A stretch of DNA of 8,027 nucleotides from Sneathiella sp. (lineage in GTDB: Bacteria; Pseudomonadota; Alphaproteobacteria; Sneathiellales; Sneathiellaceae), in NCBI GenBank assembly GCA_016765515.1, contig JAESPT010000024.1, positions 1 through 8,027 of the forward strand, given 5' to 3'. Below, piece by piece: positions 1-6,418 of this stretch; positions within the stretch are counted from its first letter, which is position 1, and every line of letters starts with the position of its first letter. A model generated the notes under the pieces. That model saw nothing but the letters and a program-made list of their open reading frames with translations, ran no database searches and had not been told where the DNA came from. The position numbers and the translations under genes are program-made.

Positions 1-483
1 ATTGCCAGAGGTTTAAGTTATGCGCCTTTTGCAGATTTGATATGGATGGAAACATCAAATCCAGATTTAGATTATGCCCGACAATTTGCTGAAGCCATAC
101 ACGCTGTATATCCTGGAAAAATGTTAGCATATAATTGTTCTCCATCATTTAATTGGGCAGCAAAATTAAGTGTTGCAGAAATGGAAACTTTTAGAGAAGA
201 TTTAGCTGCTATGGGTTATAAATTTCAGTTTATTACTCTGGCTGGATTCCATGCTTTAAATACAAGTATGTTCGAATTATCTAAAGCATATAAAGAGCGT
301 GGAATGGCTGGTTATTCTGAACTACAAGAGCGAGAATTCGCTTTACAAAAAGATGGATTTAAAGCAGTAAAGCATCAAGGTTTTGTTGGGACAACTTATT
401 TTGATGCTGTACAAAATACTGTTACTGTTGGCCTGGCGAGTACAGTAGCTATGAAAGACAGTACCGAAAGGGCTCAGTTTTAG
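1..483 (+). CDS. aceA: Isocitrate lyase, C-terminal part (5' end outside window)
   Basis: This is the last 160 residues of isocitrate lyase, the glyoxylate-shunt enzyme that splits isocitrate into glyoxylate and succinate in the cytoplasm. The reading frame is open from base 1, so the gene starts upstream of the window; the methionine at base 37 is internal. Family signatures seen are WMETSNPD (visible residues 15-22), the substrate-binding block [10 protein letters not shown] (43-52), [13 protein letters not shown] just after it, [14 protein letters not shown] near the end, and a C-terminus close to the usual STEEEQF. The catalytic KKCGH loop would lie upstream and cannot be checked. Bacterial enzymes are usually around 430 residues, so about 60 percent is missing. 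The DNA is AT-rich and Bacteroidetes-like. The gene ends in a hairpin terminator and faces a convergent gene. Family assignment is very secure. Confidence 0.95.
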   Translation: MARGLSYAPFADLIWMETSNPDLDYARQFAEAIHAVYPGKMLAYNCSPSFNWAAKLSVAEMETFREDLAAMGYKFQFITLAGFHALNTSMFELSKAYKERGMAGYSELQEREFALQKDGFKAVKHQGFVGTTYFDAVQNTVTVGLASTVAMKDSTERAQF

Positions 484-520
484 AAAGCCTTATTATACTT
501 TATTAGTTGGTTAGTTTAGG

Positions 521-557
521 GGCTAGTTTTAAGATTTATCTTAAGTTAGCCTCTTTT
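521..557 (+). terminator. Rho-independent terminator after aceA
   Basis: An inverted repeat pairs GGCTA (521-525) with TAGCC (547-551) and TTAAGAT (529-535) with ATCTTAA (538-544), with a small internal loop and a very short apical loop. It is followed by the T-rich tract TCTTTTCT. It lies between the aceA stop and the ancestral stop of the convergent MarR-GNAT gene (558-560). On the minus strand the stem is not followed by a clear T-run, so termination is more likely for aceA than for the opposing gene. Confidence 0.75.
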
Positions 558-647
558 CTAGAATAACAGTTCCATCTTAATATCACTACGTATATAGGGA
601 CTATTAGGTTCTACAGGAATTTCAATAAAACCATACTTTCTATAAAT
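558..647 (-). pseudogene. Cut-off 3' end of the MarR-GNAT gene
   Basis: Beyond the TAA at 648-650, the same minus-strand frame stays open for 29 codons to a TAG at 558-560. It begins IYRKYGFIEIP, which is the usual last motif of a GNAT acetyltransferase (the final beta strands after the NAI helix). The join NAI-stop-IYRKYGF therefore reads as one domain interrupted by one nonsense codon, with no frameshift. The restored protein would be 316 residues. The intact stop sits right beside the hairpin at 521-557, which supports this as the original gene end. Whether the TAA is real or a base-call error cannot be decided here. Confidence 0.8.
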
Positions 648-1508
648 TTAAATGGCATTTGCTAATTTGGTATTGGAGTAGAGCATAAGCCCTTTAAATC
701 TATTTTCTTTAGCAAAATCAATACAATGCTGCATGAGTTGTTGTCCAATTTTTAGTCCGCGGTGTTTTGGAGATACCGCCATTTTTGTAAGCTCAAAAAT
801 ACTTTCGGCTTCGGTAGGCATTAATGCTACTGTACCGACAATGGTATCATTTAACTTTGCAAAAAAGATATGACCGCCTTTACTTGTAATATATACATCT
901 GGTTTACTTAATACTTCTTCGTCATAAGGCTCTACTACAAAAAACGCTTTGAGCCATTCGATGTTCAACGCATAGAAGTCTTTAGAATATTTTTTATCAA
1001 ATGCAACGATGCTAATATCATTTTCAATAGTGGCTTTTGCATGGTTTATTATTGTATTACTCATTGCATTTTTTTTTAATTTGTCTTCAAGTATATTTAT
1101 ATGTCCAATTAAACAGTTTGAACTATGTAAGGTATATTTCTTAATAACTTTATCTATAGCAACCCAAATGGGTTTCATTTTCTGTATTGTTACTTTTCCT
1201 TTTTTAGAAATTTTAATAATTTTTTTTCTCTTGTCCATGTCGTCATTTAAAACAACAACCAATTCCTTCTTAACCAATTTACTCACAGCTTGCGTAATTG
1301 CTGGCTGAGTTAATTGCAGCTTTTCTTTAATTTCTGTATTGGTAATCCCATCATAGTGATCTATAATCTTAATAATTGGAAATAGGTAAGGGTCAAAATC
1401 TATATTAAAATGATCATATACGAGTTGAGTTTCTTTCATCATGTGCTCACTCAATCGCTTTAACCTAGAGCCTAATCCTAATTCACCAAAACCTTTTAAT
1501 GCATCCAT
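648..1508 (-). CDS. MarR-type regulator fused to GNAT acetyltransferase, truncated by in-frame stop
   Basis: A two-domain protein. Residues about 15-145 form a MarR-family winged helix: the recognition region is ITNTEIKEKLQLTQPAITQ (55-73), followed by a basic wing around DKRKKIIKISKKG (92-104). Residues about 165-286 form a GNAT N-acetyltransferase with the acetyl-CoA motif HRGLKIGQQL (249-258). MarR-GNAT fusions are known as predicted regulator-acetyltransferases; the ligand and the acetylated substrate are unknown here. The frame stops at 286 residues inside the GNAT core (after NTKLANAI), and the missing strand is encoded in frame just downstream, so this is a nonsense-truncated gene or a sequencing error. 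As drawn, the acetyltransferase is probably inactive and the DNA-binding part intact. The start ATG at 1508 is preceded by a Bacteroidetes-type promoter with a leader of about 20 bases and no Shine-Dalgarno site, as is normal in that phylum. Confidence 0.85.
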   Translation of the reverse strand: MDALKGFGELGLGSRLKRLSEHMMKETQLVYDHFNIDFDPYLFPIIKIIDHYDGITNTEIKEKLQLTQPAITQAVSKLVKKELVVVLNDDMDKRKKIIKISKKGKVTIQKMKPIWVAIDKVIKKYTLHSSNCLIGHINILEDKLKKNAMSNTIINHAKATIENDISIVAFDKKYSKDFYALNIEWLKAFFVVEPYDEEVLSKPDVYITSKGGHIFFAKLNDTIVGTVALMPTEAESIFELTKMAVSPKHRGLKIGQQLMQHCIDFAKENRFKGLMLYSNTKLANAI

Positions 1509-1536
1509 AATATAATTATTTATATAAGTGCTTATG

Positions 1537-1567
1537 CAAATATAAATAATTTCCTCCTCAACACAAA
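1537..1567 (-). promoter_or_regulatory. Bacteroidetes-type promoter of the MarR-GNAT gene
   Basis: On the minus strand, TTTG (1567-1564) is followed after 19 bases by TATATTTG (1544-1537). This fits the Bacteroidetes primary sigma consensus TTTG-N19-TAnnTTTG. It puts the transcript start about 20 bases before the ATG. It also shows that the Bacteroidetes-derived DNA reaches at least to about base 1567, which bounds the seam on the left. Confidence 0.65.
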
Positions 1568-1625
1568 ATACATTGATTTTAAGTTCTCATAAAATCAGTA
1601 ATAAGATAGGAGATAAGCTCATAAA
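1568..1625. other. Seam between Bacteroidetes-like and alphaproteobacterial DNA
   Basis: To the left, base composition, promoter type and the aceA sequence are Bacteroidetes-like. To the right, COQ9 family similarity begins abruptly at about base 1624 (KVRDRIT) without the N-terminal 60 or so residues. The intervening bases are AT-rich and could belong to either side. No inverted repeats, target duplication, tRNA or recombinase gene marks the boundary. A chimeric assembly or amplification product explains this best; a recent transfer is possible. Confidence 0.75.
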
Positions 1626-2046
1626 AGTTAGGGACCGCATTACCCAAGCGGTGCGGTTGCGTCTTGAAATGTATGGACAGCATAAAGATGCCATTCGAAA
1701 AGCCCTCACCTTTTTGGCGATGCCGCAAAACGCTGTGCTTGGTGCAAAGTTGACGGCCGAAACGGTTAGTCGCATGTGGTATGCCACGGGAGATACGTCC
1801 GCTGATTTCAGTTACTATACCAAACGCCTGACCTTGTCGGCCGTCTATGGATCGACTCTGATTTACTGGCTGGATGATGTATCGGAAGAACATTACAGGA
1901 CGTGGGAATTCCTGGACAGGCGCATTGAAAATGTGATGCAGTTTGAAACGGCTAAATATAAAGCGCGTGCCTTCTTCTCGAAAAAGCCCGATGTATCCTT
2001 TATGCCATCACCCGGACGCTTTTTTCGCAATCTAAAAGCTCGATAA
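1573..2046 (+). CDS. COQ9 family ubiquinone-biosynthesis protein, N-terminus missing
   Basis: COQ9/TIGR02396 family protein. In eukaryotes COQ9 is a lipid-binding protein with a TetR-like fold that presents ubiquinone intermediates to COQ7; the bacterial homologue is presumed to act in the same pathway. Family blocks are VRDRITQAVRLRLE (19-32), MWYATGDTSADFSYYTKR (68-85), YWLDDVSEE (98-106) and TWEFLDRRIENVM (110-122). Relatives are usually a little over 200 residues and have about 60 more residues before the VRDR block, so the N-terminal helical part is absent. The drawn start is a TTG with no ribosome site, and the frame is open back to about 1546, into the Bacteroidetes-like DNA, so this start is very likely an artefact of the seam. 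Alphaproteobacterial relatives often lie divergent from rpsU; that gene would have been to the left and is not present. The halohydrin dehalogenase gene follows after 36 bases. Confidence 0.85.
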   Translation: MILSSHKISNKIGDKLIKVRDRITQAVRLRLEMYGQHKDAIRKALTFLAMPQNAVLGAKLTAETVSRMWYATGDTSADFSYYTKRLTLSAVYGSTLIYWLDDVSEEHYRTWEFLDRRIENVMQFETAKYKARAFFSKKPDVSFMPSPGRFFRNLKAR

Positions 2047-2082
2047 ATTGACTATCTGGGCTGAACTCTCAGGACAATAAAA

Positions 2083-2814
2083 ATGCTGAAAAACAAAGTC
2101 ATCCTGATTACGAACGCAACTCATTTTGTTGGAACGCCAGGCGCTAAGGTTTTGTGTGCAGAAGGGGCGACTGTTTATGCGCAAGATGAAGCCTTTCTCG
2201 GCGAAAAAGCCCGCGCTGCTTTTGAACAAATGATCCCAGGCGTGACGGCATTGTCTGAACAGGATCCAGCGGACGTGATTGCTGCCATTATCGGCAAAGA
2301 AGATCGTCTGGATGTTCTGATCAACAATGATGCCTATCCAGCCATACGAGCCAGCATAGAAACGGCCGATATTGAGGATTTTCGAAAAACCCTTGATGCC
2401 TTGATGGTTCGCGGTTTTTCTTTCTCAAAATTTGCGACCCCGCACATGAAAACCGCTAAAAAAGGGAAGATCATCTTTGTGTCATCGGCCGCGCCAAAAC
2501 ATGGATTACCTAATTATTCCATGTATGTAGCGGCACGCGGCGGCGCAAATGCCTTGGCAGTCTCGCTCGCCAAGGAACTTGGAAAATTTGGAATTCAGGT
2601 GAACGCGCTGGCGCCTAATTTTGTCGAAAGTCCAACTTATTTCCCAGAGAAACTTCTGGCTAATGAAGAGGCCATGAAGAAGATAACAAAACAGATTCCC
2701 CTCGGCCGCCTTGGTAAACCCGAAGAAGCCGGTGACTATCTGGCGTTCCTGTCATCAGATAAATCTGATTTCATTACGGGACAAATTCTCTATTTCTCTG
2801 GCGGCTGGGCGTAA
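2083..2814 (+). CDS. SDR-fold protein, probable halohydrin dehalogenase
   Basis: A 243-residue Rossmann-fold protein of the short-chain dehydrogenase superfamily, without the usual SDR signatures. The NAD-binding TGxxxGxG is replaced by TNATHFVG (10-17), which fits the halohydrin dehalogenase motif T-x4-F/Y-x-G. The catalytic residues are Ser135, Tyr148 and Arg152, an exact S-x12-Y-x3-R, with Arg in place of the SDR lysine. NNAG is replaced by NND (81-83), comparable to SND in HheC, and APNF (177-180) matches the halide-pocket GPNY of HheC. Such enzymes convert vicinal halohydrins to epoxides plus halide without cofactor, and also open epoxides with nucleophiles. Activity here is inferred from motifs only; the natural substrate is unknown. 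Start ATG has AGGA (2071-2074) eight bases upstream. It may be co-transcribed with COQ9. Its last 60 bases overlap purK on the other strand. Confidence 0.82.
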   Translation: MLKNKVILITNATHFVGTPGAKVLCAEGATVYAQDEAFLGEKARAAFEQMIPGVTALSEQDPADVIAAIIGKEDRLDVLINNDAYPAIRASIETADIEDFRKTLDALMVRGFSFSKFATPHMKTAKKGKIIFVSSAAPKHGLPNYSMYVAARGGANALAVSLAKELGKFGIQVNALAPNFVESPTYFPEKLLANEEAMKKITKQIPLGRLGKPEEAGDYLAFLSSDKSDFITGQILYFSGGWA

Positions 2815-3909
2815 GGAACTACTCACCTTTGGAGCAGTGCCGAGGGGGAAAAGCCGGGTGACATGCCCCATTTTTCGCCCTTCTCTAGCCTCTGCCTTTC
2901 CGTACAGGTGGAGGCTCATTTCCGGATGGCTTAAAATATCCTGCCAGTGATTGATATCGTCGCCGATCAGGTTTCTCATGACAGCATTTGAATGATGTTC
3001 TGCGGAACCCAATTTTAGTCCGGCAGCAGCACGAATACTTAGTTTGAACTGACTTGTCAGACAGGCTTCTATTGTCCAGTGCCCCGAATTGTGAGGGCGC
3101 GGTGCAATTTCATTGACCAGTACATCTCCGTCATGAGTGACGAACATCTCCACTGCAATCAAACCAACAAGATCAAGTTGTTCTGCTATTTTTTTTGCAA
3201 GTTTGGTTGCATGCTCCGCTACAGATGTCAGGATATTTGCAGGCGCTAGTGAGACATCCAGAATGTGGTTCTTATGGCGGTTTTCAACAGGCGTATAGGC
3301 TTCGATCTCGCCGCCAATGCCGCGGGCTACCAAAATTGATATTTCCAACTCAAATGCAACGAAACCTTCCAGGATTGCCGGAAGTTCCCCGATTCCATTC
3401 CACGCTTCATCAATTTGCGTTGCTGAGGTTATTTTAAACTGCCCTTTACCATCATATCCGAATTTTCGTGTTTTAAGGACGGATGGCGTTCCAATTCTCT
3501 CAACCGCCTCGCGCAACTCTGCGAGGCTTTCAACATTCGCAAATGGGGCTGTCGGAACACCTAAGCTGTTAATGAAGCTTTTTTCGATATGGCGGTCTTG
3601 CGCTATTTCCAGTACTTTTTTTCCAGGCCGCACAGGCACCAGTGGTTCCAGAAAATCCAATGTCTCTGTTGGAATATTTTCAAATTCCAATGTTACGGCA
3701 CTGACAGAGCGCGCAAATTTTTCCAGTGCATTCTTGTCTGTATAATCGGCGACCGTCATCTTAGTGCAGACTTGCGACGCCGGGCCATGTCTGTCTTGTC
3801 CAAAAATATGGGTTTTATAACCCATTTCTGCGGCCGCTAAAGCCATCATACGGCCAAGCTGACCATCGCCAAGAATGCCAATCGTCTGGCCCGGTGCGAT
3901 TGCAGTCAT
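2755..3909 (-). CDS. purK: 5-(carboxyamino)imidazole ribonucleotide synthase, ATP-grasp
   Basis: PurK uses ATP and bicarbonate to carboxylate AIR to N5-CAIR in de novo purine synthesis, in the cytoplasm; PurE then moves the carboxyl group. Visible motifs are GDGQLGRM (14-21) in the N-terminal domain, EFENIPTE (75-82), the ATP-grasp glycine-rich loop KFGYDGKGQ (149-157), the metal and substrate block NEIAPRPHNSGHWT (266-279), and LYGKAEAREGRKMGHV (335-350). Relatives usually end soon after the MGHVT motif, near 355 residues. This one runs to 384, and its last 19 codons plus stop lie antisense to the end of the dehalogenase gene, which suggests a lost ancestral stop. The ATG is 9 bases after the purE stop with AGGA seven bases upstream, so purE-purK form one operon. 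Confidence 0.96.
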   Translation of the reverse strand: MTAIAPGQTIGILGDGQLGRMMALAAAEMGYKTHIFGQDRHGPASQVCTKMTVADYTDKNALEKFARSVSAVTLEFENIPTETLDFLEPLVPVRPGKKVLEIAQDRHIEKSFINSLGVPTAPFANVESLAELREAVERIGTPSVLKTRKFGYDGKGQFKITSATQIDEAWNGIGELPAILEGFVAFELEISILVARGIGGEIEAYTPVENRHKNHILDVSLAPANILTSVAEHATKLAKKIAEQLDLVGLIAVEMFVTHDGDVLVNEIAPRPHNSGHWTIEACLTSQFKLSIRAAAGLKLGSAEHHSNAVMRNLIGDDINHWQDILSHPEMSLHLYGKAEAREGRKMGHVTRLFPLGTAPKVSSSLRPAAREIENLSRNEIRFI

Positions 3910-3918
3910 TGATATTTC

Positions 3919-4419
3919 CTATTCCGGTGTATCTGTAGGGTCCAGCATAACAGCATTGGTCTGCTTTTCACGCCATTGGTCTATAGCGCTTGCGATGGTT
4001 TTGTCAGACAAGGCTAAAATTTGTGCGCCAAGTAAGGCTGCTTTAATGGCACCTGCTTTGCCAATTGCCAGGGTGCCTACAGGAACACCGCCCGGCATCT
4101 GCACAATTGAAAGCAAGCTGTCCATGCCCTTTAAGGCTTTACTTTCAATGGGAACGCCCAAAACAGGAAGCGGGGTCATGGACGCCGCCATGCCAGGAAG
4201 GTGGGCCGCCCCGCCTGCACCAGCGATTATAACTTTGATTCCGCGTTCTTTCGCTGACTTGGCATAGTCAACCAGACGGTCCGGTGTTCGGTGAGCGGAC
4301 ACAATCTTCGTTTCGAACTCTACGCCGAGAGAGGAGAGGGTGTCAGCTGCATTCTTCATGATAGGCCAGTCGGATTGGCTGCCCATGATAATGCCAATTT
4401 GTACGCTGTTTTGTCCCAT
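3919..4419 (-). CDS. purE: N5-carboxyaminoimidazole ribonucleotide mutase
   Basis: PurE converts N5-CAIR, the PurK product, to CAIR in de novo purine synthesis. At 166 residues it has the normal length of a class I (bacterial mutase) PurE. Motifs are GSQSDW (13-18), SAHRTP (41-46) with the catalytic histidine, [11 protein letters not shown] (67-77), and [13 protein letters not shown] (108-120). The enzyme is an octamer in characterised relatives. It is the first gene of the purE-purK operon, with purK 9 bases downstream. A sigma70-like promoter lies about 50 bases upstream of the ATG; no purine riboswitch-like structure is evident in the roughly 45-base leader. Confidence 0.97.
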   Translation of the reverse strand: MGQNSVQIGIIMGSQSDWPIMKNAADTLSSLGVEFETKIVSAHRTPDRLVDYAKSAKERGIKVIIAGAGGAAHLPGMAASMTPLPVLGVPIESKALKGMDSLLSIVQMPGGVPVGTLAIGKAGAIKAALLGAQILALSDKTIASAIDQWREKQTNAVMLDPTDTPE

Positions 4420-4471
4420 GTCTGTAGATCCCGTGAGCGGATGATATGTTACTATTTGTCAGATTGCCGGG

Positions 4472-4499
4472 ATTATAGGCATGGATTTGTGAGAAGCAA
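4472..4499 (-). promoter_or_regulatory. Putative sigma70-type promoter of purEK
   Basis: On the minus strand, TTGCTT (4499-4494) and a perfect TATAAT (4477-4472) are separated by 16 bases. Transcription would begin near 4465, giving a leader of about 45 bases before purE. The -35 matches only its first three positions, so a moderate promoter is expected. The region 4420-4627 is the divergent spacer between purE and the GGDEF gene; I found no equally clear promoter for the GGDEF gene in it. Confidence 0.5.
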
Positions 4500-4627
4500 G
4501 TTTCGCGTGTTTCTGCACTCAGACCCAGAGTAAGGCTCCCGCGAAATTGTTGGATTATTTTGAATAATTTTCAGAAATATCGTACAAAGGGTGGGAGTAG
4601 AATTCTCACCACCTGTCAGGTTGATAA

Positions 4628-5359
4628 ATGAAAATTGGATCTACCGGTCGCCCTGCGAGAACGAGGCCGACCAGCAAAACCACATCGGCGAGTGCCGCTG
4701 CTGCCTATTCCAGTGTTTCGGCACCGCGGACGATAATAGACACAACATCCATTATGGGGATACCAGAGGCAGAGCTAACGCCGAAAGTGCGAGACGCCAT
4801 CATGACCCTGATGGAGGAAGTGGATACACTGCGCCGTTCTGTGGAGGGGATAACCAAAAGACTTGAAAATGCAGAGAGATTGGCGGATCAGGATTCCTTG
4901 TTGCCCCTCTACAACCGCCGGGCTTTTGTCCGCGAATTGACCCGTGTACAGGCGACAGTGGAACGGTATGGCACCGCTGCCAGTCTTATCTATATTGATC
5001 TGGATGGCTTCAAGGAGGTGAATGATACCTATGGGCATCAAGCCGGAGATTATGTTCTGTCAGAAATAGCCCTTCGTCTTGCGGCTAGTGTTCGTGAAAC
5101 CGATATCGTGGGTCGTTTAGGTGGCGATGAGTTTGGCTTGATTCTTTCCCGTACGGATCATGAAGCGGCGGCGACATTGACAACGCGGTTTCCAGCTGAA
5201 TTGGAAAGAAATCCAATATTCTGGGAAGGCACTCGACTGAATGTGGGCATGTCTTATGGAATAGTGCCGATTGAGGCAGGAGTAAATGCAGAGCAAGCTC
5301 TCAATAGCGCTGACGGAAAGATGTATCAGCACAAAAAGGTAGATAAGGGGAACAAATAG
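4628..5359 (+). CDS. Cytosolic GGDEF diguanylate cyclase
   Basis: A 243-residue GGDEF protein predicted to make cyclic di-GMP from two GTP. The GGDEF domain spans about 88-237. It has DSLLPLYNRRAF (89-100), the metal and guanine block IDLDGFKEVNDTYGHQAGD (123-141), an intact active-site GGDEF (165-169) and the inhibitory RxxD site (Arg156-Asp159) exactly five residues before it, so product feedback inhibition is expected. Residues 1-40 are rich in Ser, Thr, Ala and Arg and look disordered; 50-88 are probably a coiled coil for dimer formation. There is no signal peptide, membrane helix or sensor domain, so the input signal is unknown. The ATG has AGG seven bases upstream; an alternative ATG at 4754 (residue 43) would remove the low-complexity part. 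It is divergent from purE. Confidence 0.92.
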   Translation: MKIGSTGRPARTRPTSKTTSASAAAAYSSVSAPRTIIDTTSIMGIPEAELTPKVRDAIMTLMEEVDTLRRSVEGITKRLENAERLADQDSLLPLYNRRAFVRELTRVQATVERYGTAASLIYIDLDGFKEVNDTYGHQAGDYVLSEIALRLAASVRETDIVGRLGGDEFGLILSRTDHEAAATLTTRFPAELERNPIFWEGTRLNVGMSYGIVPIEAGVNAEQALNSADGKMYQHKKVDKGNK

Positions 5360-5392
5360 CTTTGTTGATCGTTGATTTCAGTTCGAGAATTA

Positions 5393-5602
5393 TCACGCAA
5401 TAATGTCGGGAAGTAAGGCGTTCGCCGTTACAAAAATATGGTCTTTAAGAATAAGTTTCCGTTTTTTCAAGCGTTGAAGCTGGAGGCTATTGAAGTTTCC
5501 GGAATTCACCAATGCATCGATTGCAATGTCCAGGTCGCGATGTTCCATTTTGAGATCGGCTAGTCGTTGTTTTAACGTTTCCTGACCATCAATTACAGTC
5601 AT
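5393..5602 (-). CDS. YdcH-like DUF465 small protein, first copy
   Basis: A 69-residue all-helical protein of the DUF465/YdcH family, of unknown function and common in Alphaproteobacteria. Signatures are EHRDLD (20-25), LQRLKKRKLILKD (42-54) and the C-terminal PDIIA. Relatives are predicted to form a short helical hairpin or coiled-coil dimer in the cytoplasm. The ATG at 5602 has AGGGA about 12 bases upstream, a longer spacing than usual. It is convergent with the GGDEF gene (33 bases between stops, no clear terminator) and divergent from the TIGR02444 gene. A second, distinct DUF465 gene lies at 7117-7296. Confidence 0.88.
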   Translation of the reverse strand: MTVIDGQETLKQRLADLKMEHRDLDIAIDALVNSGNFNSLQLQRLKKRKLILKDHIFVTANALLPDIIA

Positions 5603-5686
5603 ATTATCGCGAATTCCCTATACAAATGGCCGCAAGTATCTTCCAATGTGAACTTGTGGTACGGTAAAAGATCAATCAATATCGGG

Positions 5687-5710
5687 TGCTAGGCATTTTA
5701 GCATTTTTTT
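5687..5710 (+). terminator. Candidate small hairpin plus T7 upstream of the TIGR02444 gene
   Basis: TGCTA (5687-5691) pairs with TAGCA (5699-5703) around a 7-base loop and is followed immediately by seven T residues. The form is that of an intrinsic terminator but the stem is only five pairs. No gene on this strand ends nearby, so it would either stop read-through from the GGDEF gene after crossing DUF465 antisense, or act as an attenuator in the leader of the next gene. It could also be chance. Confidence 0.35.
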
Positions 5711-5785
5711 GAGGGTACGACCAGCGTCCATCCCTGAATTTGAGGTTATGGGATTGAACGGCATAAGAGTCAAGGGGGTGTTGTT

Positions 5786-6376
5786 TTGGCAGTTTATTCG
5801 TCCGCGGGATTTCCTCCCTGCGATTTGTGGGATTTCGCGATTAAGCTTTATAGTGAAGACGCAGTCTCTGAAGCTTGTCTGGCCCTACAGGATCGCATGA
5901 AGATTGATGTCAATTTGCTGCTGTTCTGTGTGTGGGTTGCTGCAAGTGGCCGTGAAACGCTGACAGAGCAGGAGTTGGAGGAGGGAATTGCGTCGGCTTC
6001 AGGGTGGCAGTCCAATGTCGTTGATCCCTTGCGTGCAATGCGCAGATACCTTCGTTCACCAGAGAATAATATTGACAACCGCCTAGCGAGTGATCTGCGC
6101 CGTATTATTTCCGATAGTGAAATCTATTCCGAAAGGCTGGAATTGCAAATGCTGGGGAAGCTTATTGATCGTCCCGTGACAAGCTCGTTTGGGGGCAAGG
6201 AATGTGCTGATGCTGCTGCTGAAAATTTGTTGAGCTACATGTCCAGGGTAACAGACAGATTAGAAGATGAGGATCGCAAGGATTTGCTCGTCATTTGGCA
6301 AACAGCTTTTCCCTCTGCGAATGTGCAGACGTGTAACTTGGCAGCAGACCGGAACGATATGTTATTGCGGTTCTAA
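5786..6376 (+). CDS. TIGR02444/DUF2390 family protein
   Basis: A 196-residue protein whose N-terminal part matches the TIGR02444 (DUF2390) family, found mostly in Proteobacteria and of unknown function. Conserved parts are DLWDFAIKLY (13-22), CLALQD (31-36) and DVNLLLFCVW (41-50). The rest is helical and charged, with no signal peptide and no recognised catalytic motif. The start is TTG, chosen because AAGGGGG (5772-5778) lies seven bases upstream and the family similarity begins about 12 residues later; no ATG lies between. Several shorter relatives lack the region after about residue 130, so that part is less certain. It is convergent with ubiX, and its terminator runs into the ubiX 3' end. 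Confidence 0.82.
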   Translation: MAVYSSAGFPPCDLWDFAIKLYSEDAVSEACLALQDRMKIDVNLLLFCVWVAASGRETLTEQELEEGIASASGWQSNVVDPLRAMRRYLRSPENNIDNRLASDLRRIISDSEIYSERLELQMLGKLIDRPVTSSFGGKECADAAAENLLSYMSRVTDRLEDEDRKDLLVIWQTAFPSANVQTCNLAADRNDMLLRF

Positions 6377-6396
6377 GGCCTGACCCTAGTTTTTTG

Positions 6397-6418
6397 AGGA
6401 CGTTAGGTGTCCTTTTTT
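6397..6418 (+). terminator. Terminator of the TIGR02444 gene, overlapping the ubiX stop
   Basis: AGGAC (6397-6401) pairs with GTCCT (6409-6413) around a 7-base loop, followed by TTTTT. A wider stem GGCCT (6377-6381) with AGGCC (6419-6423) encloses it and could compete with it. The loop contains the ubiX stop codon complement (6403-6405), so the terminator of one gene lies within the end of its convergent neighbour. On the minus strand the stem is followed by CAAAAAAC, so it should not terminate ubiX well. Confidence 0.6.

Noticed and set aside
1009..1308. Open frame of 99 codons on the plus strand, very hydrophobic
   Set aside because: It is antisense to the MarR-GNAT gene; the hydrophobic look comes from reading AT-rich Lys/Asn/Ile codons backwards, and it has no ribosome site.
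1549..1559. AGGAGGAAATT on the minus strand upstream of the MarR-GNAT gene
   Set aside because: It looks like a Shine-Dalgarno site but lies about 45 bases before the ATG and within the promoter spacer, so it is not expected in the mRNA.
3195..3840. Several plus-strand open frames of 80 to 142 codons
   Set aside because: All are antisense to the well-supported purK gene and resemble no known family.
4554..4610. ATTATT-ttg-AATAAT and an imperfect GGTGGGAG/CTCACCACC repeat before the GGDEF gene
   Set aside because: Short or mismatched arms in AT-rich spacer; no known operator or riboswitch pattern fits.
4591..4866. Plus-strand open frame overlapping the start of the GGDEF gene
   Set aside because: It is a shifted frame of the GGDEF gene with Cys/His-rich random composition and no family match.
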